Positions 25,965 through 34,587 are shown, counted from the stretch's first letter. The stretch: 64,000 bases of DNA from Mycolicibacterium sp. TUM20985 (GCF_030295745.1 NZ_AP027291.1:372001-436000), one strand, 5' to 3'. The notes: generated by a model not told the origin, from the sequence alone. Numbers and translations: made by a program.

Positions 25965-26623
25965 TGCAGTACCTCCTCACCCACCTCGACGACGCCTGGG
26001 ATCTGACGCTGATCCACCTGTGGCTGTCGCTGGTGCCGTTGGTGCTCGGCCTCGTGATCGCGGTGCCCTTGGGCGCGCTGGTACAGCGCACGACGGTGCT
26101 GAGACGGTTCACCACGGTGGTGGCGAGCATCATCTTCACCATTCCGTCGCTGGCGTTGTTCGTGGTGCTGCCGCTGATCATCCCCACCCGCATCCTGGAT
26201 GAGGCCAACGTCATCGTCGCCCTGACGCTGTACACGGTGGCGCTGCTGGTGCGGGCGGTCCCCGAAGCGCTCGACGCGGTCCCGCCCGCGGTGCTCGACG
26301 CCGCCACGGCCGTCGGCTACAAACCTTTGACCAGGATCCTGAAAGTCGAACTGCCACTGGCGATTCCCGTGCTGGTCGCGAGTCTGCGCGTCGTGGCCGT
26401 CACCAACATCTCGATGGTGTCGGTGGGCTCGGTGATCGGCATCGGCGGCCTGGGCACCTGGTTCACCGAGGGCTACCAGGCCGACAAGAGCGACCAGATC
26501 GTCGCGGGCATCATCGCGATCTTCCTGCTGGCGATCGTCGTGGACACCCTGATCATGCTCGGCGGCAAACTGGCCACGCCGTGGGTGAAGAGTGATCGCC
26601 GCGTGAAGGCGGGCGCCCGATGA
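25964..26623 (+). CDS. proW: ProW, permease of the osmoprotectant importer
   Basis: A 219-residue inner-membrane permease with about five to six spans. The EAA-type loop AATAVGYKPLTRILKVELPLA, cited in part, contacts ProV. The GTG start overlaps the proV stop by one base, and the 3' end overlaps proZ by 4 bp, so translation of the three is coupled. It forms a heterodimeric channel with ProZ. A smaller overlapping frame is a shadow. Confidence 0.92.
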   Translation: MQYLLTHLDDAWDLTLIHLWLSLVPLVLGLVIAVPLGALVQRTTVLRRFTTVVASIIFTIPSLALFVVLPLIIPTRILDEANVIVALTLYTVALLVRAVPEALDAVPPAVLDAATAVGYKPLTRILKVELPLAIPVLVASLRVVAVTNISMVSVGSVIGIGGLGTWFTEGYQADKSDQIVAGIIAIFLLAIVVDTLIMLGGKLATPWVKSDRRVKAGAR

Positions 26624-27405
26624 ACTTCCTGCATCAGGCGCTTGCGTACATCTTCACGGCGGAGAACTGGGCCGGGCCGGCGGGGCTGACCGCGCGCATC
26701 CTCGAGCACCTGCAGTACACGGCCGTCGCCTTGGTCTTCTCGGCGCTCGTCGCCATCCCGATCGGCATGCTCATCGGGCACACCGGCCGGGGGACGTTCC
26801 TCGTCGTCGGTGGAGTGAACGCCCTGCGCGCCCTGCCGACCCTTGGTGTGTTGCTGCTCGGCGTGCTGCTGTGGGGCCTCGGCCTCATCCCGCCGACGGT
26901 GGCGCTGATGCTCCTCGGCATCCCGCCGATCCTTGCGGGCACCTATTCGGGCATCGCAAACGTCGACCGGGCGGTGGTCGACGCCGCCAGATCGATGGGG
27001 ATGACGGAATCGCGGGTCCTACTGCGTGTCGAGGTGCCCAACGCCATGCCGCTGATCCTCGGCGGAGTGCGGACGGCGACGCTGCAGATCGTCGCGACGG
27101 CCACGGTGGCCGCGTATGCCAGCCTCGGCGGTCTCGGCCGGTACCTGATCGACGGCATCAAGGTGCGCCAGTTCTATCTCGCACTGGTGGGTGCGCTCGT
27201 CGTGACCGCACTGGCCCTGCTGCTCGACGCGGCGCTGGCTTTTGCGGTCTGGCTCTCCGAGCCGGGCACCGACAGACTGCGGAGGATGCCGCAGCCGTTG
27301 CTCGGTGACGAGGTCGTCCTGGAATCCGGTTCGACGTCACGATCTGGTGGCCTTTCCCGAGGCGGCTACGAAGCACGGGGACCTTCGCCTACGGTAGGGG
27401 AATGA
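26620..27405 (+). CDS. proZ: ProZ, second permease of the osmoprotectant importer
   Basis: A 261-residue permease with about six spans and the EAA loop AARSMGMTESRVLLRVEVPNA, in part, facing ProV. The C-terminal tail of about 40 residues (RMPQPLLGDEVVLESGSTSRSG) is hydrophilic and longer than usual for the family. The start overlaps the proW stop by 4 bp and the stop overlaps the next ATG, keeping the whole set in one translational chain. Confidence 0.92.
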   Translation: MNFLHQALAYIFTAENWAGPAGLTARILEHLQYTAVALVFSALVAIPIGMLIGHTGRGTFLVVGGVNALRALPTLGVLLLGVLLWGLGLIPPTVALMLLGIPPILAGTYSGIANVDRAVVDAARSMGMTESRVLLRVEVPNAMPLILGGVRTATLQIVATATVAAYASLGGLGRYLIDGIKVRQFYLALVGALVVTALALLLDAALAFAVWLSEPGTDRLRRMPQPLLGDEVVLESGSTSRSGGLSRGGYEARGPSPTVGE

Positions 27406-28010
27406 GTGAAGTAGTCCGCTCTGAGTCGCAAGACCAATGGCCCGCCATCCTGACGTGGAGAGCGCACGACGTTCCGCGGATGGAATCGGTGCGAGTGCAA
27501 TTGTCCGGGAAACGGATCAAGGCCTATGGCCGGATCGTGGCCGCGGCGACGGCGACCCATCCGGCGTTCAGCGCGTCGTATGACCTGGTGACCGATGACG
27601 GCGGTGCCACCAAACGGCTGTCGCTGACGGTCACGCTGGCCGAACGGGAGCGTCAGCTGAACATCGCCCGTGACGAAGAGAACATGTGGCTGGTTCAGGA
27701 CAAACAGAACCAGGGCATGCGTCTACCCCACGACGGCGCGCTCGACGTCGACGTGATCTACAGCCCGTTCTTCAATGCGCTGCCGATCCGCCGGACGGGG
27801 CTGCACGAGCGCGGTGAGTCGATCACGTTGCCCGTGGTCTACGTGCGCCTGCCAGACCTGACCGTGGAGACCGCGACGATCGACTACTCCAGCGAAGCGC
27901 CCGACCCGAGTGCCGGGATAAAGCTGAAGTCGCCGGTCGCCGAGACCACCGTCACCGTCGACGCCGACGGGTTCATCCTCGACTATCCCGGGCTCGCAGA
28001 GCGGATCTGA
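27402..28010 (+). CDS. Putative glycolipid-binding protein (Rv3755c-like)
   Basis: A 202-residue protein with the putative glycolipid-binding fold (PF06475 type): a beta-rich core including [35 protein letters not shown] and [10 protein letters not shown]. No signal peptide is present. The ATGA overlap with proZ shows it belongs to the proXVWZ operon, an arrangement shared with M. tuberculosis, yet its link to osmoprotectant uptake is unknown. It overlaps the 3' end of convergent tyrA by 38 bp. Confidence 0.85.
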   Translation: MSEVVRSESQDQWPAILTWRAHDVPRMESVRVQLSGKRIKAYGRIVAAATATHPAFSASYDLVTDDGGATKRLSLTVTLAERERQLNIARDEENMWLVQDKQNQGMRLPHDGALDVDVIYSPFFNALPIRRTGLHERGESITLPVVYVRLPDLTVETATIDYSSEAPDPSAGIKLKSPVAETTVTVDADGFILDYPGLAERI

Positions 28011-28929
28011 GCACGCTGCCCGCGCGGCCGGCGGCGGCGAGTTCCTCACGCCAGCCGTCCTCGCCGAGGGAGACGCCGTCGATCTGCGGCCGCTCGAAGT
28101 CGTCGTAGCGCATCCGCGCCGCGTGCCCCGCCGTGACGAGGTCGGCGACGGAACCCGTCGCGGCCAGGCCGTCGCGGGCCGACGTCAGCAGTCCGATGGC
28201 GTGGTCGAGCACGGTGCCCAGCGGGCCGGCGTTCGCCTCGCACATGGCGCGCACCAGATCGGGTGCGGTGGCCGCGACTCGGGTGCCATCCCGGAACGAG
28301 CCGGCAGCCAGGGAGAAGGCCAGCGGCACGTCGGCCGCCGTGGCCGCCAGGGCTTCGGCGAGCACGTGCGGTAGATGCGAGATGGCGGCGGCCGCCGCGT
28401 CGTGCTCATCGGCGCGGGCAGGCACGACGAAGCTCCCACAGTCCAGGGCCAGGTGCATGACCTCCGCCCACACCGTCGCGTCGACGTGGTCATCGACGCT
28501 GAGCACCCAGGGCGCGCCGACGAACAGCTCGTCGTCACCGGCGGTCCACCCGGAGTGCGCGGTCCCGGTCATCGGGTGACCTCCGACGAAGCGGTCGAGT
28601 AGATCGTGTTCCCGAACTGCTTGCAGCACAGCGACTTTGACGCTGGTCACATCCGTGAGCGGACAGTGCGGCGCCGTCGACCGGACGTGGCCGAGCAAAC
28701 CGGGCAGCGCGGGCATCGGCACGGCGAGCACGATCAGCGCGTTCACCACCGCGGCCCGCTCCAGCACCTCGGTGAGGCTCGCAGAGGCGTCGAACCCGTC
28801 GACGCGGGCAGCCTGCACGCCGTCGATCGACCGGTTGTAGCCGAACACCTCGCGGCCCGCGGCCCTTGCGGCGCGCATGAGCGACCCGCCAATGAGCCCA
28901 AGGCCCAGTACGCACACCTGAGTTGCCAC
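27973..28929 (-). CDS. tyrA: TyrA, prephenate dehydrogenase
   Basis: A 318-residue NAD-dependent enzyme that converts prephenate to 4-hydroxyphenylpyruvate for tyrosine synthesis. The cofactor motif [17 protein letters not shown] opens the protein, [13 protein letters not shown] and [15 protein letters not shown] carry the catalytic His region, and a helical dimerisation domain follows. The GTG at 28929 is the natural start; the same frame stays open to 30219 only because the repeat array behind it lacks stops. No ACT regulatory domain is present. The divergent tadA-associated gene begins 90 bp upstream. Confidence 0.9.
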   Translation of the reverse strand: MATQVCVLGLGLIGGSLMRAARAAGREVFGYNRSIDGVQAARVDGFDASASLTEVLERAAVVNALIVLAVPMPALPGLLGHVRSTAPHCPLTDVTSVKVAVLQAVREHDLLDRFVGGHPMTGTAHSGWTAGDDELFVGAPWVLSVDDHVDATVWAEVMHLALDCGSFVVPARADEHDAAAAAISHLPHVLAEALAATAADVPLAFSLAAGSFRDGTRVAATAPDLVRAMCEANAGPLGTVLDHAIGLLTSARDGLAATGSVADLVTAGHAARMRYDDFERPQIDGVSLGEDGWREELAAAGRAGSVLRSALRARDSRG

Positions 28930-29006
28930 CAAGCAAGGTTGACACACGCGTACCGCGCAGCGTCGGGCGTGATCGTGATCGCTGGTCAAAGCGCGTGATC
29001 TGGGAC

Positions 29007-29012
29007 TACCGT
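29007..29012 (+). promoter_or_regulatory. Likely -10 box, leaderless transcript of the tadA-associated gene
   Basis: TACCGT ends 7 bp before the ATG at 29020. TGGTCA about 17 bp upstream could serve as a weak -35. The spacing fits a transcript starting at the ATG itself, with no Shine-Dalgarno sequence. Confidence 0.45.
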
Positions 29013-29019
29013 GACTTTC

Positions 29020-29538
29020 ATGGGAGCACAGCGAGCGCAGGCGCAGAACCAGGCCGCAGATCTCCCGGACGGATTCGGCGTCGCAGTCGTTCGCGAGGAC
29101 GGCAAGTGGCGCTGTTCGTCCTTGGAAGGCAAGGCGTTGACGAGCTTGGCCGCTGCGGAGACCGAGTTGCGGGAACTGCGAAGCGCGGGGGCGGTCTTCG
29201 GGCTGCTCGACGTCGACGACGAGTTCTTCGTGATCGTGCGCCCCGCGCCGGCCGGTGCGCGACTCTTCCTGTCGGATGCGACGGCGGCCGTGGACTACGA
29301 CATCGCCAGGCAGGTGCTCGAGCGGCTCGACGCCGACATCGATCCCGACGACCTCGAGGACGAAGACCCCTTCGAAGAGGGCGACCTCGGCGTGCTGTCT
29401 GACATCGGTCTGTCCGAAGGCGTGCTGAGCATCATCCTCTCCGAGGACGACTACGCCGACGAGCAGCTGTCGCGGATCGCGCAGGAGATGGGCTTCGGAG
29501 ACGAGATGTCGGCGCTGCTCGACAAACTGGACCGCTGA
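29020..29538 (+). CDS. tRNA adenosine deaminase-associated protein (Rv3753c-like)
   Basis: A 172-residue acidic protein of the actinobacterial family that sits before tadA. It opens [23 protein letters not shown] and ends in a strongly acidic region ([19 protein letters not shown]) and a helix [11 protein letters not shown]. Its function is not established; conserved neighbourhood suggests a role with TadA. The ATG at 29020 is preferred to the GTG at 29011 because of the leaderless promoter geometry. Its stop codon touches the first copy of the 31-bp repeat. Confidence 0.85.
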   Translation: MGAQRAQAQNQAADLPDGFGVAVVREDGKWRCSSLEGKALTSLAAAETELRELRSAGAVFGLLDVDDEFFVIVRPAPAGARLFLSDATAAVDYDIARQVLERLDADIDPDDLEDEDPFEEGDLGVLSDIGLSEGVLSIILSEDDYADEQLSRIAQEMGFGDEMSALLDKLDR

Positions 29539-29722
29539 CGAGCGCTTGCGCGAGGAACATTGATGGGGACGAGCGCTTGCGCGAGGAACATTGATGGGGA
29601 CGAGCGCTTGCGCAAGGAACATTGATGGGGACGAGCGCTTGCGCAAGGAACATTGATGGGGACGAGCGCTTGCGCGAGGAACATTGATGGGGACGAGCGC
29701 TTGCGCGAGGAACATTGATGGG
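29537..29722 (+). repeat. Minisatellite: six tandem 31-bp copies
   Basis: Six head-to-tail copies start at 29537, 29568, 29599, 29630, 29661 and 29692. Each begins GACGAGCGCTTGCGC and ends GGAACATTGATGGG. One position varies: copies 1, 2, 5 and 6 have CGAGG, copies 3 and 4 have CAAGG, the latter completing the palindrome CTTGCGCAAG. There are no spacers. Every copy holds a GAGGAA or AAGGAA sequence and an ATG, and the fifth copy's ATG is in frame with tadA. This looks like a mycobacterial VNTR. Confidence 0.97.
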
Positions 29723-30190
29723 GACCCGTTGGGCGACGAACACCTGATTCGGACGGCACTCGAGGCGGCCTCCGCCGTGGGGCCACGCGACGTGCCGATC
29801 GGTGCGGTGGTGTTCGGCCCGGACGGCGTCGAGTTGGCCCGAGCCGCCAATGCCCGTGAGGAACTCGGCGATCCGACGGCGCACGCGGAGATCCTGGCGC
29901 TGCGGGCCGCCGCCCGGGTGCTCGGGGATGGCTGGCGGCTCGAGGGCACCACGCTGGCGGTCACCGTCGAGCCGTGCACGATGTGCGCCGGCGCGTTGGT
30001 GATGGCCCGCGTGGCCCGCGTGGTGTTCGGAGCGTGGGAGCCCAAGACGGGCGCGGTCGGTTCGCTGTGGGACGTGGTGCGCGACCGGCGACTGACGCAT
30101 CGGCCGGAGGTGCGGGGTGGTGTGCTGGCCGAGGAGTGCGCGGCGCCGCTGGCGGCGTTCTTCCGCGCCGAGCGTGACGCCACTGCGTGA
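29687..30190 (+). CDS. tadA: TadA, tRNA-specific adenosine deaminase
   Basis: A zinc deaminase of the cytidine-deaminase fold that makes inosine at the wobble base of tRNA-Arg(ACG). The motif is [13 protein letters not shown] (HAE) and [12 protein letters not shown] (PCxxC), all intact, with the family [18 protein letters not shown] loop in part. The ATG at 29687 lies inside repeat copy 5 behind GAGGAA and yields 167 residues, with about 14 more at the N-terminus than expected. TTG at 29729 would give the usual length. The last codons are part of a palindromic element. Confidence 0.9.
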   Translation: MGTSACARNIDGDPLGDEHLIRTALEAASAVGPRDVPIGAVVFGPDGVELARAANAREELGDPTAHAEILALRAAARVLGDGWRLEGTTLAVTVEPCTMCAGALVMARVARVVFGAWEPKTGAVGSLWDVVRDRRLTHRPEVRGGVLAEECAAPLAAFFRAERDATA

Positions 30191-30229
30191 AAGCCGCCGA
30201 ATTCTCGCAGTGGCGTCACGTTCGGCGGC
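30173..30229 (+). repeat. Two interleaved inverted repeats at the tadA 3' end
   Basis: A 15-bp arm at 30173-30187 (CGTGACGCCACTGCG) pairs perfectly with 30206-30220. A 9-bp arm at 30193-30201 (GCCGCCGAA) pairs with 30221-30229. The order left1-left2-right1-right2 permits either hairpin alone or a pseudoknot. The first arm encodes the last residues of TadA and the stop codon sits in the loop. It probably serves in termination or as a mobile palindrome scar. Confidence 0.7.
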
Positions 30230-30255
30230 GATTAGGGGCCGTGCCGGGTTCCCGG

Positions 30256-30261
30256 TAAGCT
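30256..30261 (+). promoter_or_regulatory. Probable -10 box of tRNA-Ser(CGA)
   Basis: TAAGCT ends 7 bp before the tRNA, the same geometry as TAGGCT at 7967 before tRNA-Ser(TGA). Confidence 0.45.
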
Positions 30262-30268
30262 CCCCGAC

Positions 30269-30356
30269 GGTGGCGTGTCCGAGCGGCCTAAGGAGCACGC
30301 CTCGAAAGCGTGTGACGGGTAACCCCCGTCCGAGGGTTCAAATCCCTCCGCCACCG
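30269..30356 (+). tRNA. tRNA-Ser(CGA)
   Basis: The acceptor stem GGTGGCG pairs with CGCCACC (30349-30355), with discriminator G. The anticodon loop CTCGAAA between CACGC and GCGTG gives CGA. A long variable arm is present, and CCA is encoded at 30357-30359. No integrase or duplicated 3' end is seen nearby. Confidence 0.97.
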
Positions 30357-30394
30357 CCATGGCTCCTCACCGGTTCGCACTGGTGGGGAGTTTT

Positions 30395-30949
30395 TCATGG
30401 CAGCAGGATGTAGGACATTCCCGGGCCGACCTTGACGTCGCGTCCGTTGTAGATGCCGACGCCGCCGAGTGACGTGTTGTTCATCTCGGTCACGTGAATC
30501 CATTGGCCATCGGCACGTGGGGACACCGAGTCCACCCAGGCGACGTGGCCGTACCCGTCGGCACCGGCGACGCCAGGCTGGAACACCACGATCGAACGCG
30601 CCTGCGGTTCGTCGACGACGGTCCAGCCCGCGGCGCTGGCCGAGCCGCGCCAGTCCTTCGCGTCACCACGCATCGCGGGATAGGAGCCGCTGGCTTCGAA
30701 CCACTTCTGCGCGGCACCCCAGGTGCACTGGCCGACCGTGCCGGGATTGCTCAACCGAGTCTGGCCCGTCGAACGGCCGAGGCCGGCGGGCGACGTCAGT
30801 TGTGTCCCGGCCCCCGTGCCGTCGGCGGACGCCCGGGGGGCTTCTGTCAGCGACTGCATGCCCATTCCGGCGATGAGGGCGGCGACCGCCAGTGCGGCCA
30901 GCGCCCGCGGGGCGCCCCTGAACCGCGCGAACGTCTCGAAATCGCTCAA
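30395..30949 (-). CDS. Exported CHAP-domain amidase/peptidase
   Basis: A 184-residue protein. An N-terminal membrane segment or signal peptide (RALAALAVAALIAGMGM, cleavage near ASA) is followed by a CHAP domain (about 70-184). The catalytic Cys is in VGQCTWGAAQKWF and the His in DGYGHVAWVDSV. Asn/Glu candidates are in VTEMNNTS. CHAP enzymes cut peptidoglycan amide bonds, so a role in cell-wall remodelling is likely. It is monocistronic and convergent with the tRNA-Ser gene. Confidence 0.9.
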   Translation of the reverse strand: MSDFETFARFRGAPRALAALAVAALIAGMGMQSLTEAPRASADGTGAGTQLTSPAGLGRSTGQTRLSNPGTVGQCTWGAAQKWFEASGSYPAMRGDAKDWRGSASAAGWTVVDEPQARSIVVFQPGVAGADGYGHVAWVDSVSPRADGQWIHVTEMNNTSLGGVGIYNGRDVKVGPGMSYILLP

Positions 30950-31053
30950 CGTTCGTCCTCCCGCCGTCGTCCCCTAGCGCCACAGCTTTCACTCAGGACA
31001 CAGCAAATCACGATTCGGTCACGATCGCGACATTTTGCCGTAACGGCCGATAC

Positions 31054-31710
31054 TCAGTCCAAAAGCCGATGGACCTCTGCCGCCATCGCGACACCCAGAT
31101 CACGATTGTTTTGCTCGGTGAAGTGGACGCCGTCGCTGCCGTCGGTGGTGATCACCGAACCCGCGTCGAAGAACGGGATCTTCATGTACGTGCACAGCGC
31201 GCGGTAGGCGTCGGCCAACCGTGCGGAAGTCTCCTGCCCGCCGTCGAACGTCATCTGGAACCACGGGTCGGGCATTGGCGCCAGTGCGGGCGGCGCGACG
31301 ACGAGTACCTTCGGCGCCGGGTAGACGGTGCCCACTCCACCGGCCGAACCCAGGACCTGCGCCGCGAGCACCGACATTCCCGTCGCGATGTCGAACGGGC
31401 CGCGGTGGAAGTAGGCCTTGGTGTCATTGGTGCCCAGCATCAGGATGACGAGGTCCAACGGAAGATGGCTGGCGAGCGTAATCGGTAGGTGTGCAGCACC
31501 ATTCAGTCGGGGATCGGTGGGATCGTCGACATTGGTGGTGCGCGCGCTGAGACCCTCCTCGAGCACGGCGTACCCGTCGCCCAGCAACTCGGCGAGCACC
31601 CCGGTCCATCGCACGTCCGGCGCGAACCGCGTAGTGGGTGCGGTCTCTTCAGCGGGTACCCACCCCCACGTCAGCGAGTCGCCGAAGCACAACACCGTCT
31701 TGTTGGCCAT
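31054..31710 (-). CDS. SGNH arylesterase/acyltransferase, MsAcT-like
   Basis: A 218-residue SGNH hydrolase closely similar to the M. smegmatis acyltransferase MsAcT. The nucleophile is in VLCFGDSLTWGW (Ser in GDS), followed by GLSARTTNVDDPTDPRLNGA, MLGTNDTK (oxyanion Asn) and DGVHFTEQNN (catalytic Asp-x-x-His). MsAcT forms an octamer with narrow hydrophobic channels that favour acyl transfer over hydrolysis even in water, and the conserved loops suggest the same here. ATG at 31710, 3 bp after the threonine aldolase gene, marks an operon. Confidence 0.93.
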   Translation of the reverse strand: MANKTVLCFGDSLTWGWVPAEETAPTTRFAPDVRWTGVLAELLGDGYAVLEEGLSARTTNVDDPTDPRLNGAAHLPITLASHLPLDLVILMLGTNDTKAYFHRGPFDIATGMSVLAAQVLGSAGGVGTVYPAPKVLVVAPPALAPMPDPWFQMTFDGGQETSARLADAYRALCTYMKIPFFDAGSVITTDGSDGVHFTEQNNRDLGVAMAAEVHRLLD

Positions 31711-31712
31711 TG

Positions 31713-32777
31713 TCAGTCCGTTCTCTCGAGCTCGTCCCGGATCGCCGTCGTGAACCCGTCGACGTCCGCCTCGGTGGTGTCCCACGAGCACATCCACCGC
31801 ACCTGCCCGGCCGCGCGGTCCCAGTCGTAGAAGCGCACGCGCTCGCGGATGCGATCGGCCGCGGCGTTGGGCAGCACCGCGAACACGGCGTTCGCCTGCG
31901 TCGGCTGGCTGAACGACAACCCGCGCACCGAACCGTCGTCGAGCGCGCCACGCAGCCGCGCCGCCATGGCGTTCGCGTGCGCCGCCGCGCGCAGGCCGAG
32001 ATCGTCGTCGAAGAGCGCCAGCAGCTGGGCACTGGCGAAGCGCATCTTGCTGGCGAGCTGCATGCTCAGCTTGCGCAGATAGCGCATTCCGTCGACGCGC
32101 GCCGGCTCGATGACGACGATGGCCTCCGCCCCCAGCAGTCCGTTCTTCGTGCCACCGAGGCTGACGACGTCGACGCCGGCGGCGGCGGTGAACTCACCGA
32201 ACGGCACGCCGAGAGCCGCGGCCGCGTTCCAGATGCGGGCACCGTCCATGTGCACCGCCATGCCGTTGTCGTGCGCGAAGTCGGCAATCGCCCGCACCTC
32301 GTCCGGGCGGTACAGCGTCCCAAGTTCGGTCGTCTGGGTGATGCTGACCGCCAGTGGTTGGGCGCGGTGTTCGTCGCCCCAGCCCCAGGCCTCCGTCGCG
32401 ATCAGCTCGGGCGTCAGCTTGCCGTCGGGAGTCGGAACGGGCAGGAGCTTCAGCCCGCTCACCCGTTCGGGTGCACCGCCCTCGTCGGTGTTGATGTGCG
32501 CGGTCGACGCGGCGACGACGGCTCCCCAGCGCGGTAGGACGGAGGTCAGTGCGACCACGTTGGCGCCCGTGCCGTTGAACACCGGGAAGACCTCGGCGGA
32601 CGCACCGAATTCGGTCCGGATCCGCTGCTGCAACCGCGACGTGTAGACGTCCCCGCCGTAGGCGACCTGGTGCCCGCCGTTCGCCGCCGCGAGCGCCTCC
32701 AGGACCTCGGGATGCACGCCCGCGTAGTTGTCGCTCGCGAAGCCGCGATGCTCGATGTCGTGGAGGGTCTCGACCAT
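31713..32777 (-). CDS. Low-specificity threonine aldolase
   Basis: A 354-residue fold-type I PLP enzyme cleaving L-threonine or related beta-hydroxy amino acids to glycine and an aldehyde. The opening FASDNYAGVHPEVLEALAAAN, in part, AYGGDVYTSRLQQRI, the cofactor aspartate region VHMDGARIWNAAAAL and the Schiff-base lysine VSLGGTKNGLLGAE are all intact. It is the first gene of a two-gene unit with the MsAcT-like esterase. Some family members prefer other substrates such as phenylserine. Confidence 0.9.
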   Translation of the reverse strand: MVETLHDIEHRGFASDNYAGVHPEVLEALAAANGGHQVAYGGDVYTSRLQQRIRTEFGASAEVFPVFNGTGANVVALTSVLPRWGAVVAASTAHINTDEGGAPERVSGLKLLPVPTPDGKLTPELIATEAWGWGDEHRAQPLAVSITQTTELGTLYRPDEVRAIADFAHDNGMAVHMDGARIWNAAAALGVPFGEFTAAAGVDVVSLGGTKNGLLGAEAIVVIEPARVDGMRYLRKLSMQLASKMRFASAQLLALFDDDLGLRAAAHANAMAARLRGALDDGSVRGLSFSQPTQANAVFAVLPNAAADRIRERVRFYDWDRAAGQVRWMCSWDTTEADVDGFTTAIRDELERTD

Positions 32778-32814
32778 GGCCCCAGTCTTGCAGGCGACTA
32801 CCGACGCGGACCGG

Positions 32815-33264
32815 TCACGAGCTGTCCCTGAGCCGATCCAGCAAGTTCCTGGCGGCGTCTACGGCCCGGTGATCGTCGCCGAGTGCGCCCGCGAGCAGTG
32901 CCGCCCGCCGGGACCGCACGATATCGATGTTCTCCTTGGCGAGCGTGGTGACGACGAGGTTGGCGGTGCGCCCGTCGGAGGGGTCGGCTCGTCGCTCGAC
33001 GAACGCCTGCTTCTCCAGCACGCGTAGTGCGGCGCTGAAATTGCTACTCCGCATGCGTAATTCGCGGGCGACGTCGCTCGGACGGCAACCGGGGTGCCGG
33101 TCGACGTATTCGAGCACGGCCGCCTCGATCATCGACAGTGGGACCACGGTGTCGGCGGCCTGGTCCCAGGATCGGATCAACCGGGCGGCGTGCATGATCG
33201 CATCCGCCAAGTCGGCGAGTGCCGTCTCGCGGTCGGCGGCCCGGGGTGCGGCGGTGCGGCTCAT
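32815..33264 (-). CDS. MarR-family transcriptional regulator
   Basis: 149 residues with the winged-helix of MarR proteins: VLEYVDRHPGCRPSDVARELRMRSSNFSAALRVLEKQAFVERR, cited by its ends, and the wing DPSDGRTANLVVT. Dimerisation helices flank it. It is divergent from an MFS exporter gene 70 bp away, and a palindrome lies between them, so it most likely represses itself and the exporter until a ligand binds. Confidence 0.9.
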   Translation of the reverse strand: MSRTAAPRAADRETALADLADAIMHAARLIRSWDQAADTVVPLSMIEAAVLEYVDRHPGCRPSDVARELRMRSSNFSAALRVLEKQAFVERRADPSDGRTANLVVTTLAKENIDIVRSRRAALLAGALGDDHRAVDAARNLLDRLRDSS

Positions 33265-33297
33265 GTCGTCGACTTTACCTCGGCTGGCTATGGATAT

Positions 33298-33319
33298 ATA
33301 GTTATGCCAACATAGCTAT
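33298..33319. promoter_or_regulatory. Palindromic operator between marR and the MFS gene
   Basis: The half-sites TAGTTATG and CATAGCTA (33299-33318) form an imperfect palindrome around CCAA, with an extra A/T pair outside. A similar GGCTATGGATA lies just upstream. The AT-rich stretch in GC-rich surroundings also suits a promoter. It is a likely MarR site. Confidence 0.6.
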
Positions 33320-33334
33320 TGTGGAGGACGAACG

Positions 33335-34582
33335 TTGACTACACGCACGAAACTCGTCGAGGGCAGCGCCGAGCAGATGGAGCGCTTGGCCGAACCGCCG
33401 CGCTCGGCCGTACGCGGTCCGCTGCTGCTCGTCCTCGCACTGTTGTCGGCGGTGGCCCCGTTCGCCACCGACCTGTACCTCTCCGCGTTCCCGCTGATGA
33501 CAGTCGACCTCGGCACTACCGCCACGTCGGTCCAGCTGACGCTGACCGCCTTCTTGGTCGGTATTGCATTGGGTCAGTTGGTATTCGGGCCGTTGTCCGA
33601 CCGCTTCGGCCGCATGGCGCCGCTGGTGGTGGGCTCGGTGTTGTGCCTGGCCGCCAGCGCGGTGACGGCACTGGCGCCCACGGTGGAGATCCTGATCGCG
33701 GCGCGGTTCGCGCAGGGCATCACCGGTGCCGCGGGCATGGTGATCGGCCGGGCGATCATCTCCGACCTCGCCGTCGGCGCGGCTGCCGCGCGGGCCTACA
33801 GCCTGATGATGCTCGTCGGCGGTGTCGCGCCCGTCGTGGCTCCGGTGCTGGGTAGCGTCCTTGTGACCCCGCTCGGATGGCGCGGCGTGCTGTGGGTGGT
33901 CTTCGGGATCGTCGCGGCCATGGTCGTCGGCGTCGTCGCCGTGGTGCGCGAGACCCACACCGGCGAGCGCCGCGCGACGGCAAGGGCCGACCGTGGCGAG
34001 ACGCCGTCGGCGCTGCGCGCCGTGACCTCGCGGGTGTACCTCGGCAACGCGCTGGCGTTCGCGTTCTCGTTCGCGACGATGATGGCCTACATCTCGGCCT
34101 CGCCCTTCGTCTACCAGGTGATGATGGGGTTCAGCGAGGTGCAGTACGGAATAGCCTTCGGGGTGAACGCACTTGGACTGGCGGCGATGAGCGCCGTGTC
34201 GGCCAAGCTCACCGCGACCCGGTCCATCCGCGCCCTCACCGGAACCGGGCTGGCGGTGTGCCTGTTGGCCACGGTATGCATCGTCGCCGTGGTGGTGTCC
34301 GGCGGGCCGACGTGGCTGTTGGTCGCGCCGCTCTGGGTTGCGGTGTCCAGCCTCGGCCTGGTGTTCGGCAACGCGACCGCGCTCGCCCTCAGCGGCGTCG
34401 CGCGCGCGGCCGGTGCGGCGTCAGCAGTGTTGGGCGCGTTGCAGTTCGGGCTCGGGGCGTTGGTGTCGCCACTGGTCGGGATGGGTGGCGAACACACCGC
34501 CGCACCGCTGGCCGCCGTCATGTTCGCGGCGATCGTGATTGCCTGCGGCTCGTTCGCGTGGGCGGCGCGGGCCAGGCCGTAG
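33335..34582 (+). CDS. MFS drug exporter, Bcr/CflA family
   Basis: A 415-residue proton-driven exporter with about twelve spans. DLYLSAFPLMTVDLG in helix 1 is typical of Bcr/CflA, the loop motif is GPLSDRFGRMAPL, and motif C-like ARFAQGITGAAGMVIGRAI occurs in helix 5. The start is a TTG with GGAGGA about 7 bp upstream; a later ATG at 33377 is less well placed. It is probably repressed by the divergent MarR protein. The substrate is unknown; relatives export chloramphenicol, bicyclomycin or dipeptides. Confidence 0.9.
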   Translation: MTTRTKLVEGSAEQMERLAEPPRSAVRGPLLLVLALLSAVAPFATDLYLSAFPLMTVDLGTTATSVQLTLTAFLVGIALGQLVFGPLSDRFGRMAPLVVGSVLCLAASAVTALAPTVEILIAARFAQGITGAAGMVIGRAIISDLAVGAAAARAYSLMMLVGGVAPVVAPVLGSVLVTPLGWRGVLWVVFGIVAAMVVGVVAVVRETHTGERRATARADRGETPSALRAVTSRVYLGNALAFAFSFATMMAYISASPFVYQVMMGFSEVQYGIAFGVNALGLAAMSAVSAKLTATRSIRALTGTGLAVCLLATVCIVAVVVSGGPTWLLVAPLWVAVSSLGLVFGNATALALSGVARAAGAASAVLGALQFGLGALVSPLVGMGGEHTAAPLAAVMFAAIVIACGSFAWAARARP

Positions 34583-34587
34583 CGGCC

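Noticed and set aside
29537..29722. CRISPR array
   Set aside because: The 31-bp units are directly adjacent with no spacers, and no cas gene is near.
27973..30219. A 748-residue minus-strand protein covering tyrA and the repeat region
   Set aside because: Only the tyrA part has a recognisable fold; the rest is antisense to the tadA region and stays open because the repeat lacks stops on that strand.
30269..30356. Prophage or island attachment site at tRNA-Ser(CGA)
   Set aside because: No integrase, no repeated tRNA 3' end and no change in gene style beside it.
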